Source: Paenibacillus azoreducens (GTDB lineage: Bacteria > Bacillota > Bacilli > Paenibacillales > Paenibacillaceae). Taken from it: DNA of 64,000 bases. This document shows, piece by piece, positions 28,252 to 38,522 of the stretch. The notes under the pieces are model-generated. The model made no database searches. It worked only from the letters and a program-made list of their open reading frames with translations, and was not told the DNA's origin. Positions within the stretch are counted from its first letter, which is position 1. Each line of letters opens with the position of its first letter. Location: assembly GCF_021654775.1 (NCBI RefSeq), contig NZ_AP025343.1, positions 6,824,001-6,888,000 on the forward strand, in the 5' to 3' direction. Position numbers and translations under genes: made by a program.

Positions 28252-29055
28252 CTAATGATCTTCATGCGATTCCGTCAATTGTGAAATATAAACCATGGTC
28301 AGTATCGTAAATACGAAGGCTTGGATGGCTCCTATGAAAACACTGAAGCCCTGCCATACAACCAGCCCGAGTATCGATGCAACCCAGCCCACGGCACCTA
28401 ACGCGCCCAATTTCAGCAGAACGGAGATCAGAACCTCGCCCGCAAAAATGTTGCCGAATAGACGCATGCCCTGCGTGAGCAATTTGGCTAATTGCTCCAT
28501 AAGATTGATCGGGAAGAAGAACCAGTAAGGCTGAAAATAATGTTTGAAGTAACTCTTCGTATTTTTCGTCATTCCGAGGAAATGCGACAGCACGAATACT
28601 ATAAGCGCGAGCGCCATCGTGACGGAAGCGTCAGCTGTCGGTGATTTCCACCATGCCACGCCCACTTCCTCAATTCCCGGTTTGTCGGCAAATTCCTTCG
28701 TCACGGAGACAATCTCCTTGCCGAAGATATGGGCATGCTCCGGACTATGGTAGTCGGTAACGATGCCGAACGGCAAACCAAGCATGTTTGCTACGAAGAT
28801 AAACATGATGAACGTAAGGCCGAGAGACAGGAAGTGTTTCCCTTTCTTCCAATCCATCGTGCTTGTAATCAAACCCTGCACGAATTCAACTGCCCATTCC
28901 ATGAAGTTTTGCATCTTGCCAGGATTTTCGACCGACAAATTTCGAGTTGCCAGCTTGGCAATCACAAACACGATAACGCAAGTCACAATGAGCATCAGGA
29001 TAATGGAAAGGTCAAATTCAATGCCGCCCAATTCTATAATCGGCGATTTATGCAT
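28252..29055 (-). CDS. atpB: Fo ATP synthase subunit a
   Basis: The 267-residue multi-spanning protein has the essential arginine in LLTQGMRLFGNIFAGEVLIS and the last helix GAIQAFVFTILTMVYISQLT. Role: stator channel for protons. It carries an extracytoplasmic-type insertion (about residues 95-145) before the middle helices. Confidence 0.97.
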   Translation of the reverse strand: MHKSPIIELGGIEFDLSIILMLIVTCVIVFVIAKLATRNLSVENPGKMQNFMEWAVEFVQGLITSTMDWKKGKHFLSLGLTFIMFIFVANMLGLPFGIVTDYHSPEHAHIFGKEIVSVTKEFADKPGIEEVGVAWWKSPTADASVTMALALIVFVLSHFLGMTKNTKSYFKHYFQPYWFFFPINLMEQLAKLLTQGMRLFGNIFAGEVLISVLLKLGALGAVGWVASILGLVVWQGFSVFIGAIQAFVFTILTMVYISQLTESHEDH

Positions 29056-29085
29056 ATGTTTCTCACCCCTTTCTCAGTTGACAAT

Positions 29086-29466
29086 CTACTCTTGTTTACG
29101 AGAGAATCGAATTCCTATGAATAAGAGAAGGAACTGCGACAAGACCAGGGTAGACGCAACGGCGTACAAATTGAACTTATCCGGCTTTTGGTACGCAAGT
29201 ACGATCGCCAGCACGCTCACCGCTGCACGGGTCATGAACCCTATGTTCACCATTTTGCTTTCTCCGCTCAACGCTTGATCTGTTACTTTCCGTACTTTGT
29301 AGCTTAGATAAAAGCTGTTGAGCAGACTGACGCATGCGCCCAGCGCCATGCCCAGCGCAATGCTGCGGTATTCCGGGAAGAAAGCAGCCCCCATAAAGCA
29401 AAGGGCAATGAAATAAAGTGTGGTTCTGGTCAATACCCTCCGGTATTTCCATAATTCATTCATCAC
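29086..29466 (-). CDS. atpI: ATP synthase subunit I
   Basis: The 126-residue protein has four hydrophobic segments and the pattern GMALGACVSLLNSFYLSYKV of AtpI proteins. Known role: non-structural helper of c-ring assembly and possibly Mg2+ transport. It overlaps the upstream atpZ gene by 11 bases and sits 30 bases before atpB. Confidence 0.88.
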   Translation of the reverse strand: MMNELWKYRRVLTRTTLYFIALCFMGAAFFPEYRSIALGMALGACVSLLNSFYLSYKVRKVTDQALSGESKMVNIGFMTRAAVSVLAIVLAYQKPDKFNLYAVASTLVLSQFLLLFIGIRFSRKQE

Positions 29467-29710
29467 TTTCCCCCATTACTGCCTTGGTAATCATAAAAAC
29501 GCTTACGCCACCGATAAGAAGCCCGAGAAGCACGCCGAAGGCGATCCAAAGCCCGGAACCTCCCCAGATCTTGTCCAGCCAGGAGCCTAAATAAAAGCCC
29601 CCCAAAGTACATGCTGCCAGATCTATTCCGATTGCGCTTACAAGCCCCATATATTTCATAGGTCTCGCAGCGTTTTTATTGGTTTTTTGTGGCTTTTCAG
29701 GTTTACTCAT
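29456..29710 (-). CDS. atpZ: AtpZ/AtpI-family small membrane protein (ATPase_gene1)
   Basis: The 84-residue protein has a charged N-terminus and two membrane segments (VSAIGIDLAACTLGGFYLGS and LWIAFGVLLGLLIGGVSVFM) separated by WLDKIWGG, as in the ATPase_gene1 family (PF09527). It is the first gene of the atp operon, as in many Bacillota. A sigma-A promoter lies ~30 bases upstream. The role is probably in Fo assembly or Mg/Ca transport with AtpI. Confidence 0.85.
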   Translation of the reverse strand: MSKPEKPQKTNKNAARPMKYMGLVSAIGIDLAACTLGGFYLGSWLDKIWGGSGLWIAFGVLLGLLIGGVSVFMITKAVMGESDE

Positions 29711-29738
29711 TGTAAGTCCACCCTCATAATCCCAGTTA

Positions 29739-29768
29739 ATTTTACTGAATCCAACAAGAGTTTGTCAA
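29739..29768 (-). promoter_or_regulatory. Sigma-A promoter of the atp operon
   Basis: On the minus strand TTGACA (29763-29768) and TAAAAT (29739-29744) are separated by 18 bases. The -10 box ends 29 bases before the atpZ start. It is the only strong match between mnaA and atpZ. Confidence 0.75.
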
Positions 29769-29894
29769 TTGAGCAAATCCATATCATTTCAGCCTGAAAA
29801 TATGAAAAAAATCATAGCAGGGCGCCTTAATTCCGTTAAAACCGTACAGTTTAACTGTATGCTCTGCGTTTCGCTCCAAGAATATGGGGCGGTA

Positions 29895-31049
29895 TTAATT
29901 TGTGAACATTTTGTGAAATTGCTCCGGAGCGTCTTCTCTAATCCCAAAATGATGCAAAATCGCCTGGACAATCCGTTGCGACGCTTTGCCGTCACCATAT
30001 GGATTAGCCGCCTTGCTCATCGAATCGTAAAGCGTCTGATCCGTCAGCAATGCTCTGGTTCGCTCGTAAACATTTTGCTCATCCGTTCCTACCAATTCGA
30101 GTATGCCTGCATCAATACCTTCCGGACGTTCGGTCGTATCGCGGAGCACGAGCACGGGGACACCAAATGAAGGGGCTTCCTCCTGAAGTCCACCCGAGTC
30201 TGTCAAAATCAGGTGGGTGTGCGGGTAGAAATTATGCAAATCCACCACATCCAACGGATCGATCAGCTTGATTCTCGGATGTCCGCCAAGAACGGCATGC
30301 GCCGGTTCCTTGACTGCTGGGCTTGGATGCACCGGATAAACGATGGCGATATCCTCAAATTCATCGGCAATTCGTTTGACCGCCCGGAAAATATTCATAT
30401 GCGGCTCGCCTTGGGATTCACGGCGGTGCGCTGTCATGAGAATGAGCTTTTTGCCGGCCGCCCACTCCAGCACCGGGTGTTGGTAGTCGGGCTGTACCGT
30501 ATATTGAAACACATCCGTTACGGTGTTGCCTGTGACATATATTCTTGATTCATTTTTGTTCTCTTTTCTCAGGTTGCCCGCAGACCACTGCGTAGGGGCA
30601 AAATGAAGGTCGGCCAAAACGCCTGTAAGCTGGCGATTCATCTCTTCCGGATAAGGCGAAAGCTTATTCCAGGTCCGGAGACCCGCTTCCACATGACCCA
30701 CCTGGATTTGCTGCAGGAAAGACGCGTAGCTTGCCAGGAAAGTCGTCAGCGTATCGCCATGCACAAGCACGATATCCGGCTTCGCCTCTTGAAGCACGGG
30801 CTCTAACCCTTCCAGCACGCGAATGGTAATTTCATTCAATGTTTGACGGTCCTTCATGACATCCAGATCATAGTCCGGTTTGATTTTAAATACTTCGAGA
30901 ACCTGATCAAGCATTTGGCGGTGTTGGGCGGTAACGCAGACCACCGATTCGATATGTTCCGGATGTTTTTCGAGCTCCAGAATGAGCGGGGCCATCTTGA
31001 TGGCCTCCGGACGGACGCCGAAGATGGTCATTACTTTTATTTTTGACAT
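29895..31049 (-). CDS. mnaA: UDP-N-acetylglucosamine 2-epimerase (non-hydrolysing)
   Basis: The 384-residue protein begins MSKIKVMTIFGVRPEAIKMA and has the VHGDTLTTFLASYA, HVEAGLRTWNKLSPYPEEMN and ILTDSGGLQEEAPSFGVPVL motifs of WecB/MnaA. Role: makes UDP-ManNAc, the donor for TagA. The ATG at 31049 has GAGGG nine bases upstream; the TTG three codons earlier is less likely. It lies 21 bases after upp. Together with tagO, tagA and csaB in this window it completes the ManNAc branch of wall polymer synthesis. Confidence 0.94.
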   Translation of the reverse strand: MSKIKVMTIFGVRPEAIKMAPLILELEKHPEHIESVVCVTAQHRQMLDQVLEVFKIKPDYDLDVMKDRQTLNEITIRVLEGLEPVLQEAKPDIVLVHGDTLTTFLASYASFLQQIQVGHVEAGLRTWNKLSPYPEEMNRQLTGVLADLHFAPTQWSAGNLRKENKNESRIYVTGNTVTDVFQYTVQPDYQHPVLEWAAGKKLILMTAHRRESQGEPHMNIFRAVKRIADEFEDIAIVYPVHPSPAVKEPAHAVLGGHPRIKLIDPLDVVDLHNFYPHTHLILTDSGGLQEEAPSFGVPVLVLRDTTERPEGIDAGILELVGTDEQNVYERTRALLTDQTLYDSMSKAANPYGDGKASQRIVQAILHHFGIREDAPEQFHKMFTN

Positions 31050-31070
31050 AAAATACAACCCTCTTTTCGC

Positions 31071-31700
31071 TTACTTGGTTCCGTACAAACGGTCTCCCGC
31101 ATCGCCAAGGCCTGGTACGATATACCCATGGTCGTCCAATTTTTCATCGAGCGCGGCAACGTAAATATCCACATCGGGATGAGCTTCCTGAACGGCCTTG
31201 ACACCTTCCGGCGCGGCAATCAGATTCATCATTTTAATTTGGGTACAGCCCCGTTTTTTCAAAACGTCAATCGCTGCAATCGCGGATCCGCCCGTCGCGA
31301 GCATCGGATCGATCACGATCAATTCACGTTCGGTTACGTCTGTGGGCAGCTTTGTATAATATTCCACAGGCTGCAGCGTTTCCGGATCGCGGAACAAGCC
31401 GACATGGCCTACCTTAGCTGCAGGAATCAGTTTTAAAACGCCGTCAAGCATGCCAAGACCCGCACGCAGGATCGGAATCAGTCCAAGCATACGTCCGGCG
31501 AGAACTTTGCCGTCCATTTCGGCGACAGGTGTTTGAACTTTTACAGTTTCAAGCGGAATCTCGCGCGTAATCTCATAAGCCATTAAAGAAGCAACTTCAT
31601 CAACAAGTTCACGAAAATCCTTTGTGTTTGTTTGTACATCACGGATAAAAGTCAGCTTGTGTTGAATCAAGGGGTGATCGCAAATCACCAATTTTCCCAT
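31071..31700 (-). CDS. upp: Uracil phosphoribosyltransferase
   Basis: From the ATG at 31700 (GGAGGG eight bases upstream) the protein has 209 residues, the normal length. It shows [20 protein letters not shown], the PRPP loop [20 protein letters not shown] and the C-terminal uracil loop [17 protein letters not shown]. Role: salvages uracil to UMP with PRPP. The longer frame up to 31871 is untranslated leader with an inverted repeat. Confidence 0.97.
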   Translation of the reverse strand: MGKLVICDHPLIQHKLTFIRDVQTNTKDFRELVDEVASLMAYEITREIPLETVKVQTPVAEMDGKVLAGRMLGLIPILRAGLGMLDGVLKLIPAAKVGHVGLFRDPETLQPVEYYTKLPTDVTERELIVIDPMLATGGSAIAAIDVLKKRGCTQIKMMNLIAAPEGVKAVQEAHPDVDIYVAALDEKLDDHGYIVPGLGDAGDRLYGTK

Positions 31701-32085
31701 TGTTTTGTCCCTCCGGTAATTGTAAGTCTTGAGTAGCTGCCAGTGCCGGTTTGCGCTTACGTAAATACGTGCAGGTAGCATCCATTTCATAATGGATTCA
31801 TTCGAGTATTTGAAGCCGGATATATCAATTCCAAATCGTTTCCGATCCATATCCAGCCTGAATCCAGGCAACCAACGACATTATGAAATGGATTCAGTGC
31901 ACAAATCTTTTATATTATATCATTCCCTTAAATGAAATTGCACCTTGGCCCAATATGTTTTATTTTCGCCATAATCCGGAGATATCTAAACCTTTTCAGG
32001 CCCATAAACCGTTGGAGAATACCTGCCGTTTGAGCAAATCGCATCCAGCCCTGCGCACTTACTTGTTGACCTAAAAACCGAAGAA

Positions 32086-32201
32086 AAGAAAAACGTCTAT
32101 CGATTATATTTCTAAAAAGACAGACCGCTTTTAGCGGAAGCTTTTCATGCGATTTTAGAATGCTGAAGCTCCGCTTAAAACTTATAGATTCTATAATCTA
32201 A
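32086..32201 (+). repeat. Structured repeat family R, copy R5
   Basis: It starts AAGAAAAACGTCTATCGATT and ends CTATAATCTAA. The 3' hairpin pairs GATTTTAGAAT with ATTCTATAATC (one mismatch). CCGC/GCGG is kept. It abuts the glyA terminator. Confidence 0.86.
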
Positions 32202-32203
32202 CC

Positions 32204-32249
32204 AAAAGAGCTGCCCCCGGCCAACCGACCTTAGAGACAGCTCCTCTTT
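32204..32249 (-). terminator. Intrinsic terminator of glyA
   Basis: AGAGCTGCC and GACAGCTCCTCT flank a GC-rich loop; on the minus strand the stem ends in GGCAGCTCTTTTGG. The upstream arm resembles the murA terminator. Confidence 0.75.
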
Positions 32250-32368
32250 CCTATATAAAGAACAGGATCAATTAGGCATATCAAAAAAAGTGAATCAGAA
32301 TTGCATGGAAAATGCCCGTCATTACGCTATCAGACTAATCGAATGCTCTATTCTTTTTTGATCGCGCC

Positions 32369-33619
32369 TTAATAGTTCAGTTCCGGGTACAGCGGATATT
32401 GATCCGTCAATTCCTTCACCATCGCGGCAGCCTTTGAAAGCACAGTGTCGTCTTTAGGCTGTTTCAGCGTCATGGCGATGATCTTGCCAATCTTCACCAT
32501 CGCGGCTTCATCCATGCCACGCGAGGTTACGGCCGGCGTACCGATCCGGATTCCGCTGGTTACGAACGGGCTGGTCGGATCAAATGGAATCGCATTTTTA
32601 TTAACCGTAATGCCGATGGAATCGAGAACCTTCTCGGCGTCTTTACCCGTGATGTTGACGCTGCGGGTATCCACCAGCATCAAGTGGTTGTCCGTTCCGC
32701 CGGAAACCAGGTTCAGTCCTTCGCTAACAAGCGTTTCAGCCAGTACTTTGGCGTTTTTCACGATATTTCCGGCATAGGTCTTGAAGGAAGGATCAAGGGC
32801 TTCGCCAAGCGCCACGGCTTTCGATGCAATCACATGCATGAGCGGTCCGCCTTGGGTGCCCGGGAATACCGCCTTGTCGATCGCTTGCGCCCACGGTTGT
32901 TTGCACAGAATCAAGCCGCCGCGCGGACCGCGCAATGTTTTATGCGTTGTGGTCGTGACGAAATGGGCATGCGGCACAGGGCTTGGATGAAGGCCTGCGG
33001 CAACCAGACCCGCAATATGAGCCATATCGACCATAAACAGCGCCCCCACATCATTCGCGATGGAAGCTAAGGCTTCGAAATCAATGATGCGCGGATACGC
33101 ACTGGCGCCGGCTACGATCATGCGCGGACGATGTTTGAAAGCCGCTTTGCGGACTTCATCGTAATCGATCAGGAAGCTGTCTTCCTGCACGCCATAGGCC
33201 ACGAAATTGTACAAAAGGCCGGAAGCGTTGACAGGGCTGCCGTGAGTCAGATGGCCGCCATGGGCAAGATTCATGCCCAGCACTGTATCGCCGGGTTTAA
33301 TGGCCGCAAGATATACAGCCATGTTCGCTTGTGCGCCGGAATGCGGCTGAACGTTGGCATGCTCTGCTCCAAACAGCTCCTTAGCCCGGTCGCGGGCGAT
33401 CGTTTCTACGATATCGACGCGTTCGCAGCCGCCGTAGTAACGTTTGCCAGGATAACCTTCCGCATATTTATTCGTGAGGACAGAGCCCATTGCTTCCATA
33501 ACCGCTTCGCTGACGATATTCTCCGAAGCGATCAGTTCGATATTGTTCCGCTGGCGTTTCAGCTCCAAATCCATGGCATCCAATACAGCCGGGTCTTTCT
33601 TACGCAATTGATCCATCAT
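32369..33619 (-). CDS. glyA: Serine hydroxymethyltransferase
   Basis: From the ATG at 33619 (GGAGG eight bases upstream) the protein has 416 residues. Motifs: [37 protein letters not shown], and the PLP lysine in [15 protein letters not shown]. Role: converts serine and tetrahydrofolate to glycine and methylene-THF. It starts 37 bases after ywlG, in line with the B. subtilis order ywlG-glyA-upp. Confidence 0.97.
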   Translation of the reverse strand: MMDQLRKKDPAVLDAMDLELKRQRNNIELIASENIVSEAVMEAMGSVLTNKYAEGYPGKRYYGGCERVDIVETIARDRAKELFGAEHANVQPHSGAQANMAVYLAAIKPGDTVLGMNLAHGGHLTHGSPVNASGLLYNFVAYGVQEDSFLIDYDEVRKAAFKHRPRMIVAGASAYPRIIDFEALASIANDVGALFMVDMAHIAGLVAAGLHPSPVPHAHFVTTTTHKTLRGPRGGLILCKQPWAQAIDKAVFPGTQGGPLMHVIASKAVALGEALDPSFKTYAGNIVKNAKVLAETLVSEGLNLVSGGTDNHLMLVDTRSVNITGKDAEKVLDSIGITVNKNAIPFDPTSPFVTSGIRIGTPAVTSRGMDEAAMVKIGKIIAMTLKQPKDDTVLSKAAAMVKELTDQYPLYPELNY

Positions 33620-33656
33620 TCCTTGTTCCTCCCTTAGGTTATCTGTTCTTGTACGA

Positions 33657-34265
33657 TTAATCGCAAAGATGAGCATCGCCCTCTTTCGGCTGCACATCCA
33701 GCGTATAGACCGCCCGCTCTCCGCCGATCAGCTTCGGCCGGGTAAAAGCAGCATTGACGCGTGCCTTTCCAATATAACGTACCTGCGTCCGGTAAGGAAC
33801 GGCCACACGCCGCAAATGCATGCCGATCAGCGTCTCCCCGATATCGATCCCCGCATCCGCTTCGATCGTTTCGGCGAGGCAAGGTTCCTTCATGGCACGG
33901 TAAGCGCCGCTGGCCATGGAACCCCCGGCTTTGGGAATCGGCACGGCCGCCACTTCGGTCAGACGCAGTCTGTTCAGCAAGGACCGTTCCATCACCAATG
34001 CGCGGTTCAAGTGTTCGCAGCACTGATAGGCTACCTCAAAACCAAATTCGTCCTGAACCTCGCGGATTCCTGCCAGCAGCTCATTTGCCACTTCAATCGC
34101 ACCCGAGGTGCCGATCCGATGCCCGGCCACCTCGCTGGTACTGGTTCCGACAACGACAACCTTGCCCGGCCCGAGCCCCGCATGCTTGGCTAACTCACGT
34201 AAAACGCTTGATGCCTGCTCCCTGATTGACACTCCCGATGCAATGCGTTGTTCAGAATTTTCCAT
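33657..34265 (-). CDS. ywlG: YwlG family protein (TIGR01440, DUF436)
   Basis: The 202-residue protein has [38 protein letters not shown] and [20 protein letters not shown], typical of the TIGR01440/YwlG family. The biochemical function is unknown. It lies 13 bases after rpiB and just before glyA, as in B. subtilis. Confidence 0.9.
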   Translation of the reverse strand: MENSEQRIASGVSIREQASSVLRELAKHAGLGPGKVVVVGTSTSEVAGHRIGTSGAIEVANELLAGIREVQDEFGFEVAYQCCEHLNRALVMERSLLNRLRLTEVAAVPIPKAGGSMASGAYRAMKEPCLAETIEADAGIDIGETLIGMHLRRVAVPYRTQVRYIGKARVNAAFTRPKLIGGERAVYTLDVQPKEGDAHLCD

Positions 34266-34278
34266 GGCGAATACCTCC

Positions 34279-34734
34279 TTATTGCTGCAGATAGCGGCTT
34301 TCGATCGCCTTGATCTTGTTGACGCGTCCGATATGCCGCTCGCCTTCGCTAAATGGCGTACCGATCCAAATTTGTGTTATCTCCCGGGCAAGGCCAGGCC
34401 CGATGACCCGTTCGCCCATCGCCAACACATTCGAGTCGTTATGCTCTCTGGTTGCTTTCGCCGAAAATGTATCATGAACAAGCGCGCAGCGGATGCCTGG
34501 TACTTTGTTGGCGGCGATGCTCATGCCGATGCCGGTACCGCAAATCAGAATGCCGCGATCAGCTTCACCCGTGACAACCTGCTCGCATACAGGCAGGGCG
34601 TAGTCGGGATAATCCACGGAATCAGCGCAGCTGCATCCCACATCCACAACCTCATGTCCCATTTCCTGAATGACGGCGATGATGTCTTCTTTTAAACGTA
34701 CTCCCGCGTGGTCTGTTCCGACAGCAATCTTCAT
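34279..34734 (-). CDS. rpiB: Ribose-5-phosphate isomerase B
   Basis: From the ATG at 34734 the protein has 151 residues: MKIAVGTDHAGVRLKEDIIA, the catalytic cysteine in GILICGTGIGMSIAANKVPG, and HNDSNVLAMGERVIG. Role: interconverts ribose-5-P and ribulose-5-P. The in-frame extension to 35067 covers the ywlE terminator and is not coding. GGGAGG lies 11 bases before the start. Confidence 0.96.
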   Translation of the reverse strand: MKIAVGTDHAGVRLKEDIIAVIQEMGHEVVDVGCSCADSVDYPDYALPVCEQVVTGEADRGILICGTGIGMSIAANKVPGIRCALVHDTFSAKATREHNDSNVLAMGERVIGPGLAREITQIWIGTPFSEGERHIGRVNKIKAIESRYLQQ

Positions 34735-35110
34735 CTTTTGAAAAACCTCCCTGAATTTCGTGCTTTTGTGATTTCTCATACCATTATACCCTATTTTGAA
34801 GTCACAAGACGAAAATCCCCCGGCAAGAAGAATCTTTCTGAATCCTTCCCGCATGCTTGGCGGAGACCCGCTCAAAATACAAAAAAGAGCAGTCCGCGGA
34901 TATCCGCAGAATTGCTCTTTTGCCCAGGCGACCGGCCGTATATTCCGATGCTCCATCGTGGTTGATCCACATTTGTCGCCAGTTACACCGGAACCGAAGT
35001 TTTTCACAATCATCATAAAGCATTCGCTGCCGAAATGCAACGGCTGCGAGGCGAAAGAACGCTTCATTTTTCAACTTCCTGCTTTCACCGGCGGGTAAGC
35101 AAAGAAAAAG
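34735..35110. other. Intergenic region between ywlE and rpiB
   Basis: These 376 bases contain the ywlE terminator (34881-34922) and the rpiB leader. Nothing else is recognised. Confidence 0.55.
34881..34922 (-). terminator. Intrinsic terminator of the ywlE transcript
   Basis: AAAGAGCA and TGCTCTTT arms flank a GCGGATATCCGC core; on the minus strand CTCTTTTTTG follows. Confidence 0.82.
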
Positions 35111-35689
<579 letters not shown>

Positions 35690-35730
35690 GCTTTACGCAC
35701 CTCCCGGATTATTCTTTGGCGTTTATTGTA

Positions 35731-36291
35731 TCAGAAGATAAATGCGAGGCCAAATGCCAGCAGGATCGCACCTCCCAGCGCCTCCCCGTAATCGCCCAAA
35801 TTGCGGCCGGCCCTCCGCCCAAGCAAAAGCCCAAGCACCGACATGAGTCCACCAAAGAAACCAAAAGCAAGCACGGTCAGAACCAAATTGCTCCGGAACA
35901 TGCCTAAGGAAACCCCAACGGAAAAAGAATCCACGCTCACGCTTAAGGCAAATAAAATCATCCCCGGCAGCGAACGGTGGTCGATCATGCGGATTTCCCC
36001 GCCTTTAAACGAATTCCATACCATATGAATCCCGAGCAGGATCAACAGCCCTCCCGCGGCGTACGTTGTCACCTGTCCCAGCAGGGAGCTGACATAATGA
36101 CCGGTAAACATGCCTAAAAGCGGCATAACGATATGGAAAATTCCAATCAGCAGACTGATCTTCAGCACATGCAGCAAACGGATTCCCTTCATGCCGATCC
36201 CGATGCCCAGAGAAAATGCGTCCATTCCCAAAGCAGCGGCCATAATCAAAATCGCAATCAGCTGCCCCAAATCGGCAGATGTCTCAAGCAT
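35731..36291 (-). CDS. mntP: Manganese efflux pump MntP family protein
   Basis: The protein (186 residues from the ATG at 36291, GGGGG seven bases upstream) has six hydrophobic segments and two related motifs with acidic residues: AALGMDAFSLGIGIGMK and ALSVSVDSFSVGVSLGM. This is the MntP (YwlD, DUF204) architecture. Known role: exports Mn2+ across the membrane. No Mn riboswitch (yybP-ykoY type) was recognised upstream. Neighbours match B. subtilis ywlC-ywlD-ywlE. Confidence 0.9.
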   Translation of the reverse strand: MLETSADLGQLIAILIMAAALGMDAFSLGIGIGMKGIRLLHVLKISLLIGIFHIVMPLLGMFTGHYVSSLLGQVTTYAAGGLLILLGIHMVWNSFKGGEIRMIDHRSLPGMILFALSVSVDSFSVGVSLGMFRSNLVLTVLAFGFFGGLMSVLGLLLGRRAGRNLGDYGEALGGAILLAFGLAFIF

Positions 36292-36452
36292 TTGAACGCC
36301 CCCAAGTCCGTTAGGTTCTTGTACAAACATATGCGGACAAGAGGACAAACATGACTTGTACATGCGGTCAAGCTTTGGATGTGCGGCATGCATGGCGTGC
36401 CGTTACCACCGAACGGTGAGAAGACAAGCATGGACTTGCACATCAGGTAAAG

Positions 36453-37589
36453 TTAACGCGCCTGACTTTCGAGACGAATCACGGTTTGACCCGCGGCTTT
36501 GCGGAGCCGGTTCATAATCGCTGCCCCAAGGCCGTCCTCCGGGCAAGCCTCAGCCAAAATAAAATCGATATGCTCCTCATCCATGCGCCGCAGGGCAGCA
36601 TACAGCCGGTGCGCGGCCGTGCCCAAATCGGACAGGCTGCCGAGGGTTTCGACGCAATCGGCATGATAGCGGCTGATATGCTCGTCAAATGCGAGCACAC
36701 CCGTCCGTTCCCCGCGTGCCTCTGCTTCCTGCAAACTGCGGCTGATCCAATCGGATACCTCAGCGGCTGATTCCCCGGCAACGATGCTCAGCGTGCCTTG
36801 CGGCGCATAATGGGTATATTTCATCCCTGGCGCCCGGGGAGCCGGAATATCCCCGCTCCCAGCTTCCGCCATCAGCGCAGGGTCCATTTTTACGGGGGCT
36901 CCGGCAACCTGCGCCAACTGCTCCAACGTCACCCCGCCGGGGCGCAATACGGTAACGCTCCCATCATCCAACACCTGGACGACTGTCGATTCCAGGCCAA
37001 CGCCCGTCGCGCCGCCATCGACGATACCGTCAATGGAACCGGCCAGATCCTCCAGCACATGGCTGGCGAGCGTGGGGCTTGGACGCCCGGAACGGTTCGC
37101 GCTCGGAGCCGCTACCGGGCAGCCGGATGCCTCGATCAAGGCAAGCGCCACCGGATGGTCCGGCATGCGGATGCCTACGGTATCAAGCCCTGCCGTTACG
37201 CGATGTGACAGTACGCCCGGCTTAACCGGCAGCACAACCGTCAGCGGACCAGGCCAGAAAGCATCCATTAGCTTTCGAGCTGCAGGATTTACCTGCTTAA
37301 CCAGCCCATCCAGTTGGGAAACCTCGGATATATGTACAATAAGCGGATTATCCGACGGTCTCCCTTTGGCTGCAAATACCGCTTCAACCGCCGATGTCAA
37401 ACGCGCGTCCGCGCCGAGGCCGTAGACGGTTTCGGTCGGAAACGCGATCACACCGCCGCCGCGAAGCGCATCCGCAGCTTCCTTCAGCCCTTCTCTCAAT
37501 TTGCCCGGATCGGCCATCATCTCCGGATCGATCCGCCAGTATGGAGTGGATGGCCGGTCCGTCCCGTTTTCATTGTGTGTAAGCGCCAT
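36453..37589 (-). CDS. ywlC: L-threonylcarbamoyladenylate synthase (Sua5/YwlC)
   Basis: The 378-residue protein has the YrdC/TsaC domain (residues ~30-225) with GGVIAFPTETVYGLGADARL, KGRPSDNPLIVHI and APSANRSGRPSPT, then a PGMKYTHYAPQGTL linker and a C-terminal Sua5 domain. Role: makes threonylcarbamoyl-AMP from threonine, bicarbonate and ATP for t6A37 of tRNA. Length fits the long Sua5 form. Confidence 0.95.
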   Translation of the reverse strand: MALTHNENGTDRPSTPYWRIDPEMMADPGKLREGLKEAADALRGGGVIAFPTETVYGLGADARLTSAVEAVFAAKGRPSDNPLIVHISEVSQLDGLVKQVNPAARKLMDAFWPGPLTVVLPVKPGVLSHRVTAGLDTVGIRMPDHPVALALIEASGCPVAAPSANRSGRPSPTLASHVLEDLAGSIDGIVDGGATGVGLESTVVQVLDDGSVTVLRPGGVTLEQLAQVAGAPVKMDPALMAEAGSGDIPAPRAPGMKYTHYAPQGTLSIVAGESAAEVSDWISRSLQEAEARGERTGVLAFDEHISRYHADCVETLGSLSDLGTAAHRLYAALRRMDEEHIDFILAEACPEDGLGAAIMNRLRKAAGQTVIRLESQAR

Positions 37590-37854
37590 TTCTATCCCGT
37601 CTTTCTATCGATTAATGATCCGCATATTCGAAGAACCTTCTTCAAACACACGATAACCTGAGATGTCATTATCAAGAATGAGAAAAGCCAGCATGCAGCA
37701 ATATACCGCGTTCTGGCTGTGCCTCAGCGTGTTCGTAAACCGTTCGAAAAGCTGCTTTACATATGTTTTTATACGCTTTGAACAGCAGCAACTCGCAATA
37801 ACAAAAATTCCTGCGTTTATGCAACTATTTCGAGTTTTTTTATTGAAATTTGAA

Positions 37855-38000
37855 TAAATTCCTGCAAAAGTGCATCTTTTCATCAGGTATTCTGCCAATT
37901 CGGCTTGCAAAACCGGAAATACTTGCACTTTTGCATGCTTTTCATTTAGAGCAGGAAAATTCCGGGAAAAAGATGCAGTTTTGCAAGTTTTTAAGTTACT
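37855..38000. repeat. Repeat family T3 (TTGCAAAAGTGCATC type)
   Basis: Units such as CTGCAAAAGTGCATCTTTTC, ACTTGCACTTTTGCATGC and GATGCAGTTTTGCAAG occur in both orientations. Related units lie at 49155-49650. Confidence 0.55.
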
Positions 38001-38029
38001 TGATTTTGTCCTGCCGGTTTTCACATCCA

Positions 38030-38345
38030 CTTAACAGCCGCTATTTCGCAATTACCTGCTTTAAAGCCACTTAACTTCGAACTACTACTATTTCGCAACT
38101 ACCGGATTTTAAAGCCACTTAACTTCGGACAACTACTATTTCGCAATTACCGGATTTTAAAGCCACTTAACTTCGGACAACTACTATTTCGCAATTACCT
38201 GCTTTAAAGCCACTTAACTTCGAACTACTACTATTCCGCAATTACCTGCTTTAAAGCCACTTAACTTCGAACTACTACTATTCCGCAATTACCTGTTTTA
38301 AAGCCTCTTAACTTCGGACAACTACTATTCCGCAATTAGCGGATG
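38030..38345. repeat. Tandem repeat, period 47-48 bp, ~6.5 copies
   Basis: Unit starts (GCCACTTAACTTCG) are at 38066, 38114, 38162, 38209, 38256 and 38303, with a partial unit before. Each contains ACTACTATT(T/C)CGCAA. Contiguous units exclude CRISPR. Confidence 0.85.
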
Positions 38346-38522
38346 TTAGTCTGCTTTATTTTCAAATACTGGCTTTCTAGCGATAGATTTAACCAGCCGC
38401 TGTATTTCCAATCACCCGATTTTTCAACTAATGTATTTCCAACCTACTTTATTTCCAGCCGCCTTGTTTCCAACCGCCTTGTTTCCAACCGCCATATTTC
38501 CAAATTGACCCATTTTAAACTA

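Larger units (their letters stand above)
31701..32368. other. Gene-free stretch between glyA and upp
   Basis: These 668 bases hold an inverted repeat (TCCATTTCATAATG at 31781-31794 and CATTATGAAATGGA at 31879-31892), repeat R5 (32086-32201) and the glyA terminator (32204-32249). No further gene is supported. Confidence 0.7.

Noticed and set aside
31701..31871. 57-codon N-terminal extension of upp
   Set aside because: Uracil phosphoribosyltransferase normally starts at MGKL; the ribosome site is directly before that ATG and the extension is an inverted-repeat leader.
34735..35067. N-terminal extension of rpiB
   Set aside because: The in-frame codons run over the ywlE terminator hairpin; the family start is at 34734 with its own ribosome site.
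36292..36452. yybP-ykoY manganese riboswitch before mntP
   Set aside because: The short leader lacks the conserved loops of that riboswitch.
37605..38030. 141-codon minus-strand ORF downstream of spoIIR
   Set aside because: It is composed of T3 repeat units and lacks a ribosome site or domain.
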